Part shown: positions 17,842-28,054 of the stretch, one piece after another | Layout: each line of letters begins with the position of its first letter | Position numbering within the stretch: the first letter of the stretch is position 1 | Origin: an uncultured Clostridia bacterium | GTDB taxonomy: Bacteria > Bacillota > Clostridia > Christensenellales > Borkfalkiaceae | Assembly (NCBI GenBank): GCA_934254815.1 | Contig: CAKQME010000009.1 | Location: 46,964-110,963, forward strand | Reading direction: 5' to 3' | DNA length: 64,000 nt | Program-made: the position numbers and the translations under genes | Notes under the pieces: model-generated | The model's database searches: none | What the model was told of the DNA's origin: nothing | Seen by the model: only the letters and a program-made list of their open reading frames with translations

Positions 17842-18522
17842 ATGCAAAACTATACCTATGAATTTAACGGATACAACGTAACCGTTATCCGCCCCGACAA
17901 CCCGAACGGGCAATGGATATGGAAAACCGAGTTTTTATACGCTTTCGACGACGCCGAAAAAGAACTTTTAAATAAAGGTTACACGCGCGTTTATTATCAG
18001 ATAAGCGATATGTACGGCGACTACAAAGCCGTAAGACTTATGCGCAAATTCTATACGCACATAACCGAAAAATTCAACCTTTCGAAAAAATGTTTTTTAT
18101 TCGGGTTTTCCCGCGGCGGGCTGTACGCCTTTAATTACGCCTTATCTTATCCCGATACGGTAGAAAAAATATATCTCGACGCGCCCGTGTTGGATTTAAA
18201 ATCATGGCCGCCGAAAGACAGTATTGAACAACGGCAGATGTTCGAACGTTACAGTCTTAACGAAACCACCCTGCCGATTTTCAACGATAACCCCGTAGAC
18301 AATCTGAAAGAATTTTTCGACCTTAAAATTCCGTTGTTGCTCGTCGCGGGCGGAAGCGACGAAGTGGTAGACTTCAATCGGAACTCAAACAAAGTAATCG
18401 AATACTGTCGTAATAACGATATCGCTCTCGAATATTACGTCAAACCCGATTGCAAACATCACCCGCACTCTTTAACCGACGTATCGCCTATAATTAAATT
18501 TATAACCGATTGCCCGCAATAA
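17842..18522 (+). CDS. Alpha/beta hydrolase
   Basis: This 226-residue alpha/beta hydrolase has the nucleophile elbow GFSRGG (serine near residue 92). An acid candidate follows in GGSDEVVD and the catalytic histidine is in CKHHPHS near the end. The family includes esterases and peptidases, and the substrate is unknown. The ATG follows AAAGGAG. There is no signal peptide. Confidence 0.85.
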   Translation: MQNYTYEFNGYNVTVIRPDNPNGQWIWKTEFLYAFDDAEKELLNKGYTRVYYQISDMYGDYKAVRLMRKFYTHITEKFNLSKKCFLFGFSRGGLYAFNYALSYPDTVEKIYLDAPVLDLKSWPPKDSIEQRQMFERYSLNETTLPIFNDNPVDNLKEFFDLKIPLLLVAGGSDEVVDFNRNSNKVIEYCRNNDIALEYYVKPDCKHHPHSLTDVSPIIKFITDCPQ

Positions 18523-18555
18523 GGCAACGCAGAATAAAGATAAACGGTAGAAATA

Positions 18556-20319
18556 ATGGAAACAGGAAAAGTATTGAAACTTGCGAGAAAGAAGCAAGGA
18601 AAAACTCAATCGGAGATCGCTCAGAGTTGTTATGTTGTAGACGCCGTTATAAGCAATTACGAAAACGGCAAAAGCGCGCCCGACCTGGCTATGATTTTAA
18701 AGTTATGCAACGCGCTTAACGTCACCCCCGAAGAATTGAAAACGGGAACGCTTTCCGACAACCCGAATAAAGAACTTCCGCCCGAAAATCTGGATAAACA
18801 ACTTCTGGCGACTACGCTGAAAGAATTCAGAATTTGCGCGGGAATATCCCAGACGGACGAAGCCGCTCAGGTTTTCGTCACCCCGCAAACCGTCAGCAAG
18901 TGGGAGTCGGGCGCGACTCTGCCGTCTTTCGAAAATCTTTGCAGACTTTCCGACCTTTACGCGGTAAACACAACGCTTTTCTTTACGGGCGCGAAACGCA
19001 AAACCGAAACCATAAGCGACGGCGCGCAAAACGTAACCTACAAAAAAACGGCAAAAACGGCGAGCGTTATGGCGGCGATTTTCGCCGCGCTGTTCGTGTT
19101 CAGTCTGGCGGCTACGGCGATTTTAACCGTCGGGTACGTCAAGGCGCGTAATTCGCTTAAAGCCGACGAAGCCTATTTAGAAGATATTTCGGCTAAAGAC
19201 GAAAAAATAAACGAGCTTGAAAAAACAAAATACGAACTCCAGGTCGAAAACGAACGTTTAACCGAAAAAATTTCGGAACTTACGACCGCGGAAAGCAATC
19301 TGGCGGAGCTAAAAGAAAAACTCGACGAAAGCAAACAGACGGCAGATCGACTTCAACGCGAAGCGAACGCGCTTCAAGCCGAACTCGAACAAGTAAAATC
19401 GGACAATCAGGCTACCGCCGACGAAAAGAACGCCCGCATAGCAGATCTCGAAACGGATATAACCGAACTGAACAAACAAATCGAAGCCGTTAAAGATTTA
19501 GCCGAAAGAAAGGTATTGACGCTTACCCTTAATTATCCGAGCAGCTCCGAGACTTTTTATCTGTTGTCGGGAGTTACCACAACCGTTACTCCGTCGTTTG
19601 AAAAATCGCCGTATTGTCGTTTTTGCGAAAATGAAAACGGCGACGGATTTTCGGTCAATTCGGGCGATTTCACAATTGAGATAAATTCAAATCTCACGCT
19701 ATACGCCGTTTATCAAGCACAATGGGTAGATTTTTCGCTTGCTTCCACCGACGAAGAACGCGAGCTTTTAACCCAAGTCGAAAACGATCTTATCGCAATT
19801 GAACAGTCGAGATTTAGAAATATTTCTTTTTGTTTACAAGGCTGTGTTATGGACTCTTTCTTTTCCAAAGGAAATAACGACGGATATGATTATGTAATAA
19901 ATTATGTCCGCATTGCCAAAGAAACTAATGGAACATATGTCTGTTTTTTTTCAGAAGAATTAAGAAAAACGGAAAAGCTTCTTGGCGGCAATACCGCATT
20001 TGCTACACTTTCGTCAAGACTATTAACTACAGCCGATAATTGTGATAAGTTCATAAAAACAGTTATCGAAACATATTATCCGCCGGTAACAATTCCGGAT
20101 GATTTATACGGCACAGCTAAAATAAATTATTTTGTAGAAAATTGTATCAAACCACGAACCGAAGCTCTTATACCTGATTATCGCGAAGTTTATAAATCAT
20201 TTTACGGTTTGACAAGCCTGAAAAATGTTCGCTGTGATGTGTTGGATCATGATAGTGCGTTAAACGCATTTCATGAAAACTATATGGATTGGCTGATTGA
20301 AAACGGTTATTGGTATTAA
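18556..20319 (+). CDS. Membrane protein with two XRE helix-turn-helix domains, coiled coil and extracellular domain
   Basis: Two XRE HTH domains lie in the cytoplasmic N-terminus (about residues 1-60 and 78-135, the second with VFVTPQTVSKWESG). A membrane segment lies at about 171-196, a coiled coil at about 200-320 and an InlB/Listeria-Bacteroides-repeat-like segment at about 325-398 (LTLNYPSSSETF to LYAVYQAQW). An unrecognised domain of about 190 residues follows. The layout suggests a one-component sensor that could link an outside signal to DNA binding. DNA for the last domain (from about 19,750) is more AT-rich than the rest, so it may have been acquired separately. Confidence 0.8.
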   Translation: METGKVLKLARKKQGKTQSEIAQSCYVVDAVISNYENGKSAPDLAMILKLCNALNVTPEELKTGTLSDNPNKELPPENLDKQLLATTLKEFRICAGISQTDEAAQVFVTPQTVSKWESGATLPSFENLCRLSDLYAVNTTLFFTGAKRKTETISDGAQNVTYKKTAKTASVMAAIFAALFVFSLAATAILTVGYVKARNSLKADEAYLEDISAKDEKINELEKTKYELQVENERLTEKISELTTAESNLAELKEKLDESKQTADRLQREANALQAELEQVKSDNQATADEKNARIADLETDITELNKQIEAVKDLAERKVLTLTLNYPSSSETFYLLSGVTTTVTPSFEKSPYCRFCENENGDGFSVNSGDFTIEINSNLTLYAVYQAQWVDFSLASTDEERELLTQVENDLIAIEQSRFRNISFCLQGCVMDSFFSKGNNDGYDYVINYVRIAKETNGTYVCFFSEELRKTEKLLGGNTAFATLSSRLLTTADNCDKFIKTVIETYYPPVTIPDDLYGTAKINYFVENCIKPRTEALIPDYREVYKSFYGLTSLKNVRCDVLDHDSALNAFHENYMDWLIENGYWY

Positions 20320-20362
20320 ACAATTTAAACCTTGTAACAAATTATTGCGGCTTAGAGCCGTC

Positions 20363-20391
20363 GGCTCCCCTATCACGGGGAGCCTTTTTTA
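20363..20391 (+). terminator. Intrinsic terminator
   Basis: GGCTCCCC, a TATCAC loop and GGGGAGCC are followed by T6. It lies 44 bp after the stop of the double-XRE gene. Confidence 0.92.
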
Positions 20392-20420
20392 TACGAACCA
20401 AGTGCATATTATTTTTTCCC

Positions 20421-20635
20421 TGTCATATTGTCAATGTCGAGTGAGCAGACTTGCTTGCAAGGGTTTGCGAACGATGATATTCATAAGGCGCTGCCTTTAT
20501 TGCGAAACAATAAAGGCAAAACTATTGTTTAAACGCTTCGGCGTTTAAGCGCCGAATAGCGGCAAGCGAAATATCCCACTGTATTAAGTAATCCGCTTTT
20601 TTTCAGTGAGATTCTTCACTTCGTTCAGAATGACA
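20421..20635 (+). repeat. Palindromic MITE-like element, second full copy
   Basis: This 215-bp element starts TGTCATATTG and ends CAGAATGACA. Its left part holds the same 111-bp core as at 16397-16507 (here 20449-20559, same orientation, with a TTCG loop). Its right part is the 88-bp repeat in inverted orientation. The core is nearly identical to the first copy, so spread looks recent. Confidence 0.8.
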
Positions 20636-20858
20636 GAAAAAACAACTACAATATAACAATAAAAGCCCGTCGACGGAGAAAAAAACCTTAAAAATAATAA
20701 AACTTTACGATAAAGAACAAAATTTTACGCAGTTTTAAAGAACCATAGAGGCACATTTTGCGATATCTGTGCTATGCTAATAGTGAATTCAGACGGCGGA
20801 AACGGCGCGCGAAACTTCCCGCCACAAATCATTAAATATGTTTTGAAAGGAAAGACGA

Positions 20859-21125
20859 ATGAAAAAATCAATAATAATTTTGCTGTTATACGATTCGTTG
20901 CAAAGCCGTGACGGAGTAAACCTGCCCTCGTTTATAAAAGAACAAAATATTTCGTTGTCGACGTTCAGAAGATACATTTCGGATATAAATTATTATCTTA
21001 TAGAATGTTATTCGGGCAGAAGCGTAAAATATTATAACGTTGAAAAGAAGTATCGATTAGAGCCTGAGTTATGTGAAATTTTTCGTGAAAATTCTACAAA
21101 CTCAGTTTCTGACACACCTAAATGA
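20859..21125 (+). CDS. Small helix-turn-helix protein, 88 aa
   Basis: Residues 1-60 read like the HTH of a WYL- or DeoR-type regulator (LLLYDSLQSRDGVNL, then FIKEQNISLSTFRRYISDINYYL), but no effector domain follows. The ATG has GAAAGGAAAG upstream. It lies 35 bp before the subtilase gene on the same strand and may regulate it. It could be a stand-alone DNA-binding protein or a truncated regulator. Confidence 0.6.
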   Translation: MKKSIIILLLYDSLQSRDGVNLPSFIKEQNISLSTFRRYISDINYYLIECYSGRSVKYYNVEKKYRLEPELCEIFRENSTNSVSDTPK

Positions 21126-21160
21126 TATTATAAATATACTTCATAAAAGGAGGATTCATA

Positions 21161-24100
21161 ATGAAAAAAGAAAAATGTATCAGAAAAAGACTGTTGCTTA
21201 TAACGCTTACAGTCGCCTGCTTCGCATTTTTAGCGGCAGGTTGCAAAGCTATGATCGGTGAAAAGCCAATACCGCTTACCGACCTTGCCGCCACGTTCGA
21301 CGGAGAAAAGACAGACGCGGACGGCAGACTTCTCGCACCGTTCGACGTTGCCTATGCCGAAGCTTTCGAAAGCGGCGATTACGAGTATGACAAAACCGCG
21401 TTACTCCTTAAAATGCAAACAGGGTTCAACGGTAAACTCACGCGCGATCTTAAAAAATGCGGTTTTACGGCTATCGAAAAATTTGCTTCCACTTCGGGCG
21501 GAGAATGGTACCGCGCGACGGTAAATAGCGACACCGACGTTAAAGTCGCGATTAAAAAAGCCCGTTCTTTAAAAGATGTTAAAACGGCGGACTTCGATTA
21601 CATATACCGCACGGACGTAACGGCTGACGATATCTCTGCGGCGGCGAACGGCACAACTACAAACGGAGACGTAGACGGCATTATTGACGACGTTTTACAA
21701 AACCTGCAAGTCAAAGATCAATGGCATTTAACCTCGTCCGAAATTCAGCGTAGTTGGAGATTTCTCAAAAATAACGGTATTTCCGCAGGCGGAAGCAATT
21801 CCGTAGTAGTCGCCGTAATAGATACGGGCGTCGATTACAACCACCCCGATCTTAAAGCTAATATGTGGACGAATACCGCGGAAATTCCCGGCGACGGAAT
21901 CGACAACGACAGCAACGGTTATATAGACGACGTTTACGGTTGTTCTACCGTAAGCGACAAACGCTTCCACAGCGGAGACCCAATGGACGATCACGGACAC
22001 GGCACGCACGTTGCCGGCATTATAGCCGCGGCAAACAACAAAGAAGGCATTGTCGGCGTTGCATATAACGTAAAGATAATGGCGGTTAAAGCCGGTCAGT
22101 CAACGGGCGTATTTACACAATCGGATATCGCGGAAGCGGTGCTTTACGCTTACGCCAACGGCGCGGACGTAATAAATATGTCTTTCGGCGGCACGGCTTG
22201 TTCTATCGCCGTGCAAGACGCGCTTGAAACCGCATATACGCGTTCGGTTCTTGTCGCTTCCGCCGGTAACGACGGAATGCCCGACGAAGCAACGACCAAC
22301 TACAATATTCCCCGCGTAAACTACCCTGCAGCGCTCAGCTATGTTATCGGCGTTATGAGCGTAAACGAGCTTGGCGTGGAATCTTCATTCACCAACTGGG
22401 ACGTAAAAGCTTTTAACTCGGTTGAATACGAAGTATATGCTCCCGGCGAAAGAATATTAAGTACCTTGCCCGACGGTAAATACGGCAGACTTTCGGGTAC
22501 TTCTATGGCTGCGCCGATAGTTTCGAGCGCGGCGGCGTTGCTCCGTTCTTATTACACCGACAGAGACAAATACCCCACGAAGTTTATTTCGGCTCAGCTC
22601 TGCGCAACTTCTGAACTTACGGCGCATTGTTACAATCCGAAAGACCACGGCGATCATAATCTCCCCATGCGGCTCAATATGTATGACGCGCTTACAAAAT
22701 TGCCCAAACCGGACGTAAATCTTTACGGATATTATCTGTTCGACAGCGAGAACATTGCCGACGGTAATAACGGAGACGGAGTTATCGACGCGGGCGAAAC
22801 TGTAAATATAGGCACGATACTCCGCAATCGTTGGGGTATGAGCAAAAATACAGTTGTTAAAATCGATACTCTTTCGAGCGCAGGTATTGCCAACCCTTAC
22901 GTCGAGATTATCAGCGGCTCGGTTGATTTCGGCGGCGTAGGCACATATTCTACAAAGGATAATTTAACGCGTAACGAACTCGGCGCCTACACGGGCGTTG
23001 AAAATCCGATAGCGGTTAAAATTTCAAAAGACTGCCCTAACGACTATATTATAGAATTAAACGTAACTATAACCTGCAACAACGCTTTAGGCGAAAAAGA
23101 TTCGGCAGTTTATGAAACAAACGGCGTTATTTCGTTTACCGTAAGAAACGGTTTTGTTCTTCCCAGCCAGATTACGGAAGACATGACCTTAACCAAGGAC
23201 AATTATTATATTATCCCCAACAGTACGGTAATTGCCGCAGGCGTAACTGTCACCGTAGAACCCGGCACGAAAATACAGTTTTGGACGAGCAACCCCGAAG
23301 ACCCATATTCAGAGCAATATAAAGCTTATCTTCAAGTAAAAGGTAAATTTATTGCCAATGGCACAGTAAACGAACCCATAGAACTTTTTCCTTGTGAACT
23401 TATGGCCGAATACGAAGTCTTTCTTGGCGAAAGTGAAAACGGGAAAATAGAACTTAATTATACAAAAGTTACAAACGCCACACTTTTTATCTCTTCCGCA
23501 AATTATTGTACGTTCACTCAGAATTTTGACAAACCGCTTTATACGCGATATCTTGAACCCGGCAATACTACAATCGTAAACCATTACGTTGAATTCGATG
23601 GCGTTCCCCGCACTGCTTATTTTGGCAGCTATTTTCGTCCTTTTAAAATTGCTCAAGCAACTAATTGTCTGTTCTATAAATACGGAAATAGTTCCTCAGC
23701 CAATAATCGTTCATATATTCCTACATTATATGGAATATACAGTAGGTGTGCTTTTATTAATTGCCGCCTGGATTTCACAACCACGGTCATTCCTAAAAAC
23801 AATAACTGCCTTAAATATGAAAACTGCGTATTCAGCGGTAACACTATACAGCAACAAGCAAGCTCCTCTTCATGGGGGCAATGTTTTGAGAATCAAGAAA
23901 AAGATTACTACGATTATGTAGACATTTCTTATCCAGTAGAAAATGTCACATCATTTAATAACAAGACCTACTTTATATATAACAATTTAGCTCCGTTATA
24001 TTGGGCATTATCTATAAACGGGAATCTATGTTGCATAGAAACTCCGGAAGAATTATCTTTTATACAAAGTGATAATAAGAACATAGGAATACATGTAGGT

Positions 24101-25738
24101 TTTAAGGTAAATGCCGATTGCTGGATTAACGGTGAACCTTTAGGAGATTTTCTCGCTATAGATAACCGTAGTGGCGACTGTTACGCATCGTTATCAAATG
24201 ACAACTTCTTGAGCTTTGTAAACAGTTCAGCCGGCTATTTATTTGAAATCCCTAATCATGCAGACGGAAACTCATGGACTCAAGAGGAGATTGAAAGTCT
24301 GTTTAAAAAACACATAAGAACAAAAAGCTATATAAACGAACTTTTTAAGAATAATGTTATACTTAATGATTTAAGTGATTCAAACCCTGAACATTGGTTA
24401 AGATTCAGAGCTTCCGAAGGTAACGAAAATCAAATTATAGGTTTTAGTGGTAACTATTGGGGTACGACAGATAAAGAACTTATTGAAAGACAAATTATAG
24501 ATTATGATGTTTATAGAACTTTAAAAGATATTGTTGTAGGAAACTACCTCACTACTCCTCCCGAAAACACTTTTCCTTTTGTCTATGACGCTTATGTTTT
24601 AGATAGTTCTGGAAACCGAACCGGAACAGTTGGCAATGAAACTATTACGTTTGTAGCCGAATTTAACCGCGATATGGATACGTCCGTACCACTCTCATTC
24701 AGGTTCGGCTCAACTGCCCCGTATGCAGATTATAAAGTAGACGGGAATTTCGTTTCAGCTCGCCGTTGGGAAGGCACATACACTTTGAAAACAACTGCCG
24801 CAAACGGAATACAGTATATGAATATAGCGAACGGCAGAGCCGCCGACGATAATTTTCTTACACTTTGCAATAGTTTACGTTATACTTTCGAAATAGACAC
24901 CACAGCGGCGCAAGCTATGATTATGCAAGGTGAAGCAACCGAAACGGGAATAAAACTCACCTGGCAACAAGACGATTTCGACACTTTGCTCGGTTATAAT
25001 ATTTACCGCAGCGATAAAAAAGACGGATATTATACACGCCTTAATAACGTAATCATCCCATACGATACGACAGAGTTCTTCGACGATACGGTAGAACCCG
25101 GCAAAATTTATTATTACAATTTTACCGTTGTTAAAACAGACCTTACCGAATCTACCCCGTCGGGCAAGATAAATCTTATGAGTATGGACACTATGGCGCC
25201 AAATATCTATCATTCGCCCGTAAGAACGGCTTACACCGGTAACAACCTTGTTATCGCCGCAACCATAACCGACAATCTACAAGTCACTTCGGCAAAAATT
25301 TATTACAGAGTAAAAGGCGCCGAAAGCTGGAAAACCGCCACTATGTCGGCTGTAAACACAAGGTTTACGGGCATTATCCCCGCGGCGGATATAGACGCCG
25401 CCGTTACCGACGGACTGGAATATTATATCGAAGCTTCCGACAGCGTAAGTTACACATATAAGGGCGCGCAAGACAATGCTTACGAGATTATAGTAAAACT
25501 GGCGGTAGATAAAAATTCGCTGGGAGACGTCGACGGAGACGGAGTTATCACTTCGGCAGACGCGCTGATGATTTTGCAGGCTATAAACGGGAAAATCAAT
25601 CTTGACGACGAGCAGTTTCTTCGTGCGGATATAAACGGAGATAAAACGCTTTCGTCGAGCGAGGCTCTGGCAATTTTACAGTATGTAAGCGGAAAAATAA
25701 CTTCTATAACGGCGGTTAATATTCCAAAGGAAGCGTAA
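21161..25738 (+). CDS. Lipoprotein subtilisin-like protease with beta-helix, FN3 and dockerin domains
   Basis: This 1,525-residue secreted S8 protease has a lipobox-like end of signal peptide at Cys28. The catalytic triad is complete: Asp221 (VIDTGVD), His280 (HGHGTHVAG) and Ser448 (SGTSMAAP). A prodomain-like region lies at about 45-165. Downstream are a parallel beta-helix-like region (about 665-1090), a fibronectin type III module (about 1235-1330), a further Ig-like module and a type I dockerin at 1454-1514 with two calcium-loop repeats (DVDGDGVITSADAL and DINGDKTLSSSEAL). AAAGGAGG supports the start. The next gene encodes cohesin-like domains 7 bp downstream. DNA for residues about 810-1135 is notably AT-rich. 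Confidence 0.92.
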   Translation: MKKEKCIRKRLLLITLTVACFAFLAAGCKAMIGEKPIPLTDLAATFDGEKTDADGRLLAPFDVAYAEAFESGDYEYDKTALLLKMQTGFNGKLTRDLKKCGFTAIEKFASTSGGEWYRATVNSDTDVKVAIKKARSLKDVKTADFDYIYRTDVTADDISAAANGTTTNGDVDGIIDDVLQNLQVKDQWHLTSSEIQRSWRFLKNNGISAGGSNSVVVAVIDTGVDYNHPDLKANMWTNTAEIPGDGIDNDSNGYIDDVYGCSTVSDKRFHSGDPMDDHGHGTHVAGIIAAANNKEGIVGVAYNVKIMAVKAGQSTGVFTQSDIAEAVLYAYANGADVINMSFGGTACSIAVQDALETAYTRSVLVASAGNDGMPDEATTNYNIPRVNYPAALSYVIGVMSVNELGVESSFTNWDVKAFNSVEYEVYAPGERILSTLPDGKYGRLSGTSMAAPIVSSAAALLRSYYTDRDKYPTKFISAQLCATSELTAHCYNPKDHGDHNLPMRLNMYDALTKLPKPDVNLYGYYLFDSENIADGNNGDGVIDAGETVNIGTILRNRWGMSKNTVVKIDTLSSAGIANPYVEIISGSVDFGGVGTYSTKDNLTRNELGAYTGVENPIAVKISKDCPNDYIIELNVTITCNNALGEKDSAVYETNGVISFTVRNGFVLPSQITEDMTLTKDNYYIIPNSTVIAAGVTVTVEPGTKIQFWTSNPEDPYSEQYKAYLQVKGKFIANGTVNEPIELFPCELMAEYEVFLGESENGKIELNYTKVTNATLFISSANYCTFTQNFDKPLYTRYLEPGNTTIVNHYVEFDGVPRTAYFGSYFRPFKIAQATNCLFYKYGNSSSANNRSYIPTLYGIYSRCAFINCRLDFTTTVIPKNNNCLKYENCVFSGNTIQQQASSSSWGQCFENQEKDYYDYVDISYPVENVTSFNNKTYFIYNNLAPLYWALSINGNLCCIETPEELSFIQSDNKNIGIHVGFKVNADCWINGEPLGDFLAIDNRSGDCYASLSNDNFLSFVNSSAGYLFEIPNHADGNSWTQEEIESLFKKHIRTKSYINELFKNNVILNDLSDSNPEHWLRFRASEGNENQIIGFSGNYWGTTDKELIERQIIDYDVYRTLKDIVVGNYLTTPPENTFPFVYDAYVLDSSGNRTGTVGNETITFVAEFNRDMDTSVPLSFRFGSTAPYADYKVDGNFVSARRWEGTYTLKTTAANGIQYMNIANGRAADDNFLTLCNSLRYTFEIDTTAAQAMIMQGEATETGIKLTWQQDDFDTLLGYNIYRSDKKDGYYTRLNNVIIPYDTTEFFDDTVEPGKIYYYNFTVVKTDLTESTPSGKINLMSMDTMAPNIYHSPVRTAYTGNNLVIAATITDNLQVTSAKIYYRVKGAESWKTATMSAVNTRFTGIIPAADIDAAVTDGLEYYIEASDSVSYTYKGAQDNAYEIIVKLAVDKNSLGDVDGDGVITSADALMILQAINGKINLDDEQFLRADINGDKTLSSSEALAILQYVSGKITSITAVNIPKEA

Positions 25739-25745
25739 GCGCAAA

Positions 25746-28040
25746 ATGAACAATGGATTATATATAAAGGCGATTAAAAAAACGATTATCGCTGCGCTGT
25801 CGATCTTATTTACGGCTATGCTTACGCTTACGGTTGCAGTGTTTACGGCTTCGGCGGAGGAGGAAATCGCTCCGCCCGCCGTAACGATGACTTTATCGGG
25901 CGGAAGTATTCAAAACGGTACAAGAACAATCGAACAAGGAAAAAATGTTTGCATTTACGTTCGTGCAAATAAATTCGTAAAAGTTGCGGCTTTGGAACTC
26001 ACCGTGGTTTATGACAGCCAGGCGTTCAGCGCGCAAAGTTTATCCGTAGGAACGTTCGCCAACAAAGCGGTTTATTCGCTTAATAAAACAACCGACGAAG
26101 AGAGCGGAGAACAGAGTATTTCTTTTACTTACGCCTCATCCGCAGGGCTTAGCGGCAACGGAATTCTATTCAAATTTTATCTCTATTCGGCGGCAAATAC
26201 CGCCACGGGAAACTATCGCGTAAACGTTTACCCCGGTATTTGCAAAAACGCAGATTTTCAGGATATAAGCATAACCCAAAGCAGCGCGGCGTTCGCCGTT
26301 AAAGAAAAAACCGTTCAACTTAAATCATTGAATATCTACGCTCAGACAAATATTACTTCGACGGCGATAAAAAAAGGCGACGAAATAGAAGTTTCATATT
26401 GTACAAACAACGCCAACGATTTTTGCGCGGCAAGTTTCGAAGTCAATTTCGACAACACCGTTTTAAGCCTTAAGTCCGCCGAACTTTCTTCCGCACTTAT
26501 GCAGAAAAACGGAGCGCTGGCATCAAAAAACGATTCCGTAAACGGTTACGTCAGAATTTCTTACGCTTCGATAGAGCCTAACAGCGGAAGTTGCGTTCTG
26601 TTGACGGTTAAACTTTTCGCGGCGGCAGACGTAACGTCGGTATCCGATATAGAATTCGCAGCTACGGAGCTAAAAGACTCCGAAATGAACGGCTATAACG
26701 AAGTTCGGAACAATATCACCGTGAAGACAGAAAAAATGCCCGAAGAGGTAATTTTACCTAAAATTTATCTTTCCGCGGCGGAAAATTGTTCGTTTGCCAA
26801 CGGTAAAATTTCGATTTCGAAGCGCGACTTCTCGCTGAAAGTCGTCGCGGAAAGAGATACCGCGCTTGCCGCGGGAGATTTTAAACTTTCTTTCGATAAA
26901 TCAACAATAATATGTTCGGATATCGTTCCTCTGAACGGCTACACGGTTATAGGCAACCCCGACAGGGGCGACGGACTTGCGACTTTTTCGTTTATCTGTC
27001 AGAACGGCATTACTCAAGACTCCGAAATTGCTGAAATTTCGTTCCGCGTGAAAGCTGTAGTCGGGTCGGATATTTCGGTCGGCTTTACCGGTTCGGGTTT
27101 TGTCGATAAAGATTTCAACGCAGTAAAAGCCGAAACCGAATGTCCAGAAGCTATATTTGCCCCCGAAGCCGATATTTACAGCGCGGCGCTGTTACTCGAC
27201 GGCACGTTAGGTATTAAATTCCGTGTCGGGTTTTCGTCTTTCGTCGGCGGAAAATACTCCGTTGCGGCGGAATCGGACGGTTCGGGCGTTACGGTGGAAC
27301 AACTTATTTTAGACGACTCAAAAGACCAGAGCCTTGCAGACAATTATTATTTCGTAGTCCGACTTGCGGCAAAACAAATGACCGACGCAGTTAAAGTTTC
27401 GATCAAAGCCGACGGCGAAACGATAACAAGTTCCGAATATTCGGTAAGAAATTACGTCGACGCGGTTTTAAAACTTAACGGCTATGATAAACTTAAAGCC
27501 TTAATGCTCGCAATGGTTGATTACGGCGCGAAAGCCCAGATCTATTTCGGATATCACACCGACAGGTTAGCAAACGACGGACTTGAAAATCTGATAGCGG
27601 AAAATGTTCCGTCTTCAGATATTCCCGATGGCAAAATAGACGTAGGCGGAAAACTTACGGACATAAACCCGGTTGCCCTGCTAAGCCTCGAATCGTCGAC
27701 GCGGCTTATACTCGCTTTGCGCGGAGTAAGCGACCCGAACACCCTTATAGTCACAGTAAACGGAAACGCAGTCGATAACTCGTCTTTCAAACTGAACTCA
27801 GACGGACGACTGGATATTGCGGATATAGGCGTTGCGGCAAAAAATCTCAGCGATATTTACGAAATTAAAGTGATTAGCGGCAGCGAAACTTTAACGGTAA
27901 AATTCAGCGTTATGATTTACGCCTATACATATAATAAAAACTACGCGGAAAGCCCAAACGAAAATCAGTTGAAGATGATTGCTTTAAACAAAGCTTTATA
28001 CGGTTATTACATGACCGCTCAGGAATATTTTTACAACTAA
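25746..28040 (+). CDS. Secreted protein with cohesin-like domains
   Basis: A signal peptide (about residues 1-38, ending TASA) is followed by three beta-sandwich domains at about 45-185, 190-335 and 338-460. They show the cohesin pattern of an early strand such as ALELTVVYDSQAFSAQSL, a central VRISYAS or ISFTYASS strand and a late FKFYLYS or LTVKLFA strand. A C-terminal module of about 290 residues (GIKFRVGF to MLAMVDYGAKAQIYFGY) resembles the end of the surface protein at 39048. There is no LPXTG or membrane anchor. Cohesins bind dockerins, and the partner is probably the dockerin of the adjacent protease. The cohesin call rests on pattern, not alignment. Confidence 0.68.
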   Translation: MNNGLYIKAIKKTIIAALSILFTAMLTLTVAVFTASAEEEIAPPAVTMTLSGGSIQNGTRTIEQGKNVCIYVRANKFVKVAALELTVVYDSQAFSAQSLSVGTFANKAVYSLNKTTDEESGEQSISFTYASSAGLSGNGILFKFYLYSAANTATGNYRVNVYPGICKNADFQDISITQSSAAFAVKEKTVQLKSLNIYAQTNITSTAIKKGDEIEVSYCTNNANDFCAASFEVNFDNTVLSLKSAELSSALMQKNGALASKNDSVNGYVRISYASIEPNSGSCVLLTVKLFAAADVTSVSDIEFAATELKDSEMNGYNEVRNNITVKTEKMPEEVILPKIYLSAAENCSFANGKISISKRDFSLKVVAERDTALAAGDFKLSFDKSTIICSDIVPLNGYTVIGNPDRGDGLATFSFICQNGITQDSEIAEISFRVKAVVGSDISVGFTGSGFVDKDFNAVKAETECPEAIFAPEADIYSAALLLDGTLGIKFRVGFSSFVGGKYSVAAESDGSGVTVEQLILDDSKDQSLADNYYFVVRLAAKQMTDAVKVSIKADGETITSSEYSVRNYVDAVLKLNGYDKLKALMLAMVDYGAKAQIYFGYHTDRLANDGLENLIAENVPSSDIPDGKIDVGGKLTDINPVALLSLESSTRLILALRGVSDPNTLIVTVNGNAVDNSSFKLNSDGRLDIADIGVAAKNLSDIYEIKVISGSETLTVKFSVMIYAYTYNKNYAESPNENQLKMIALNKALYGYYMTAQEYFYN

Positions 28041-28054
28041 AGGAGAATAAAATT

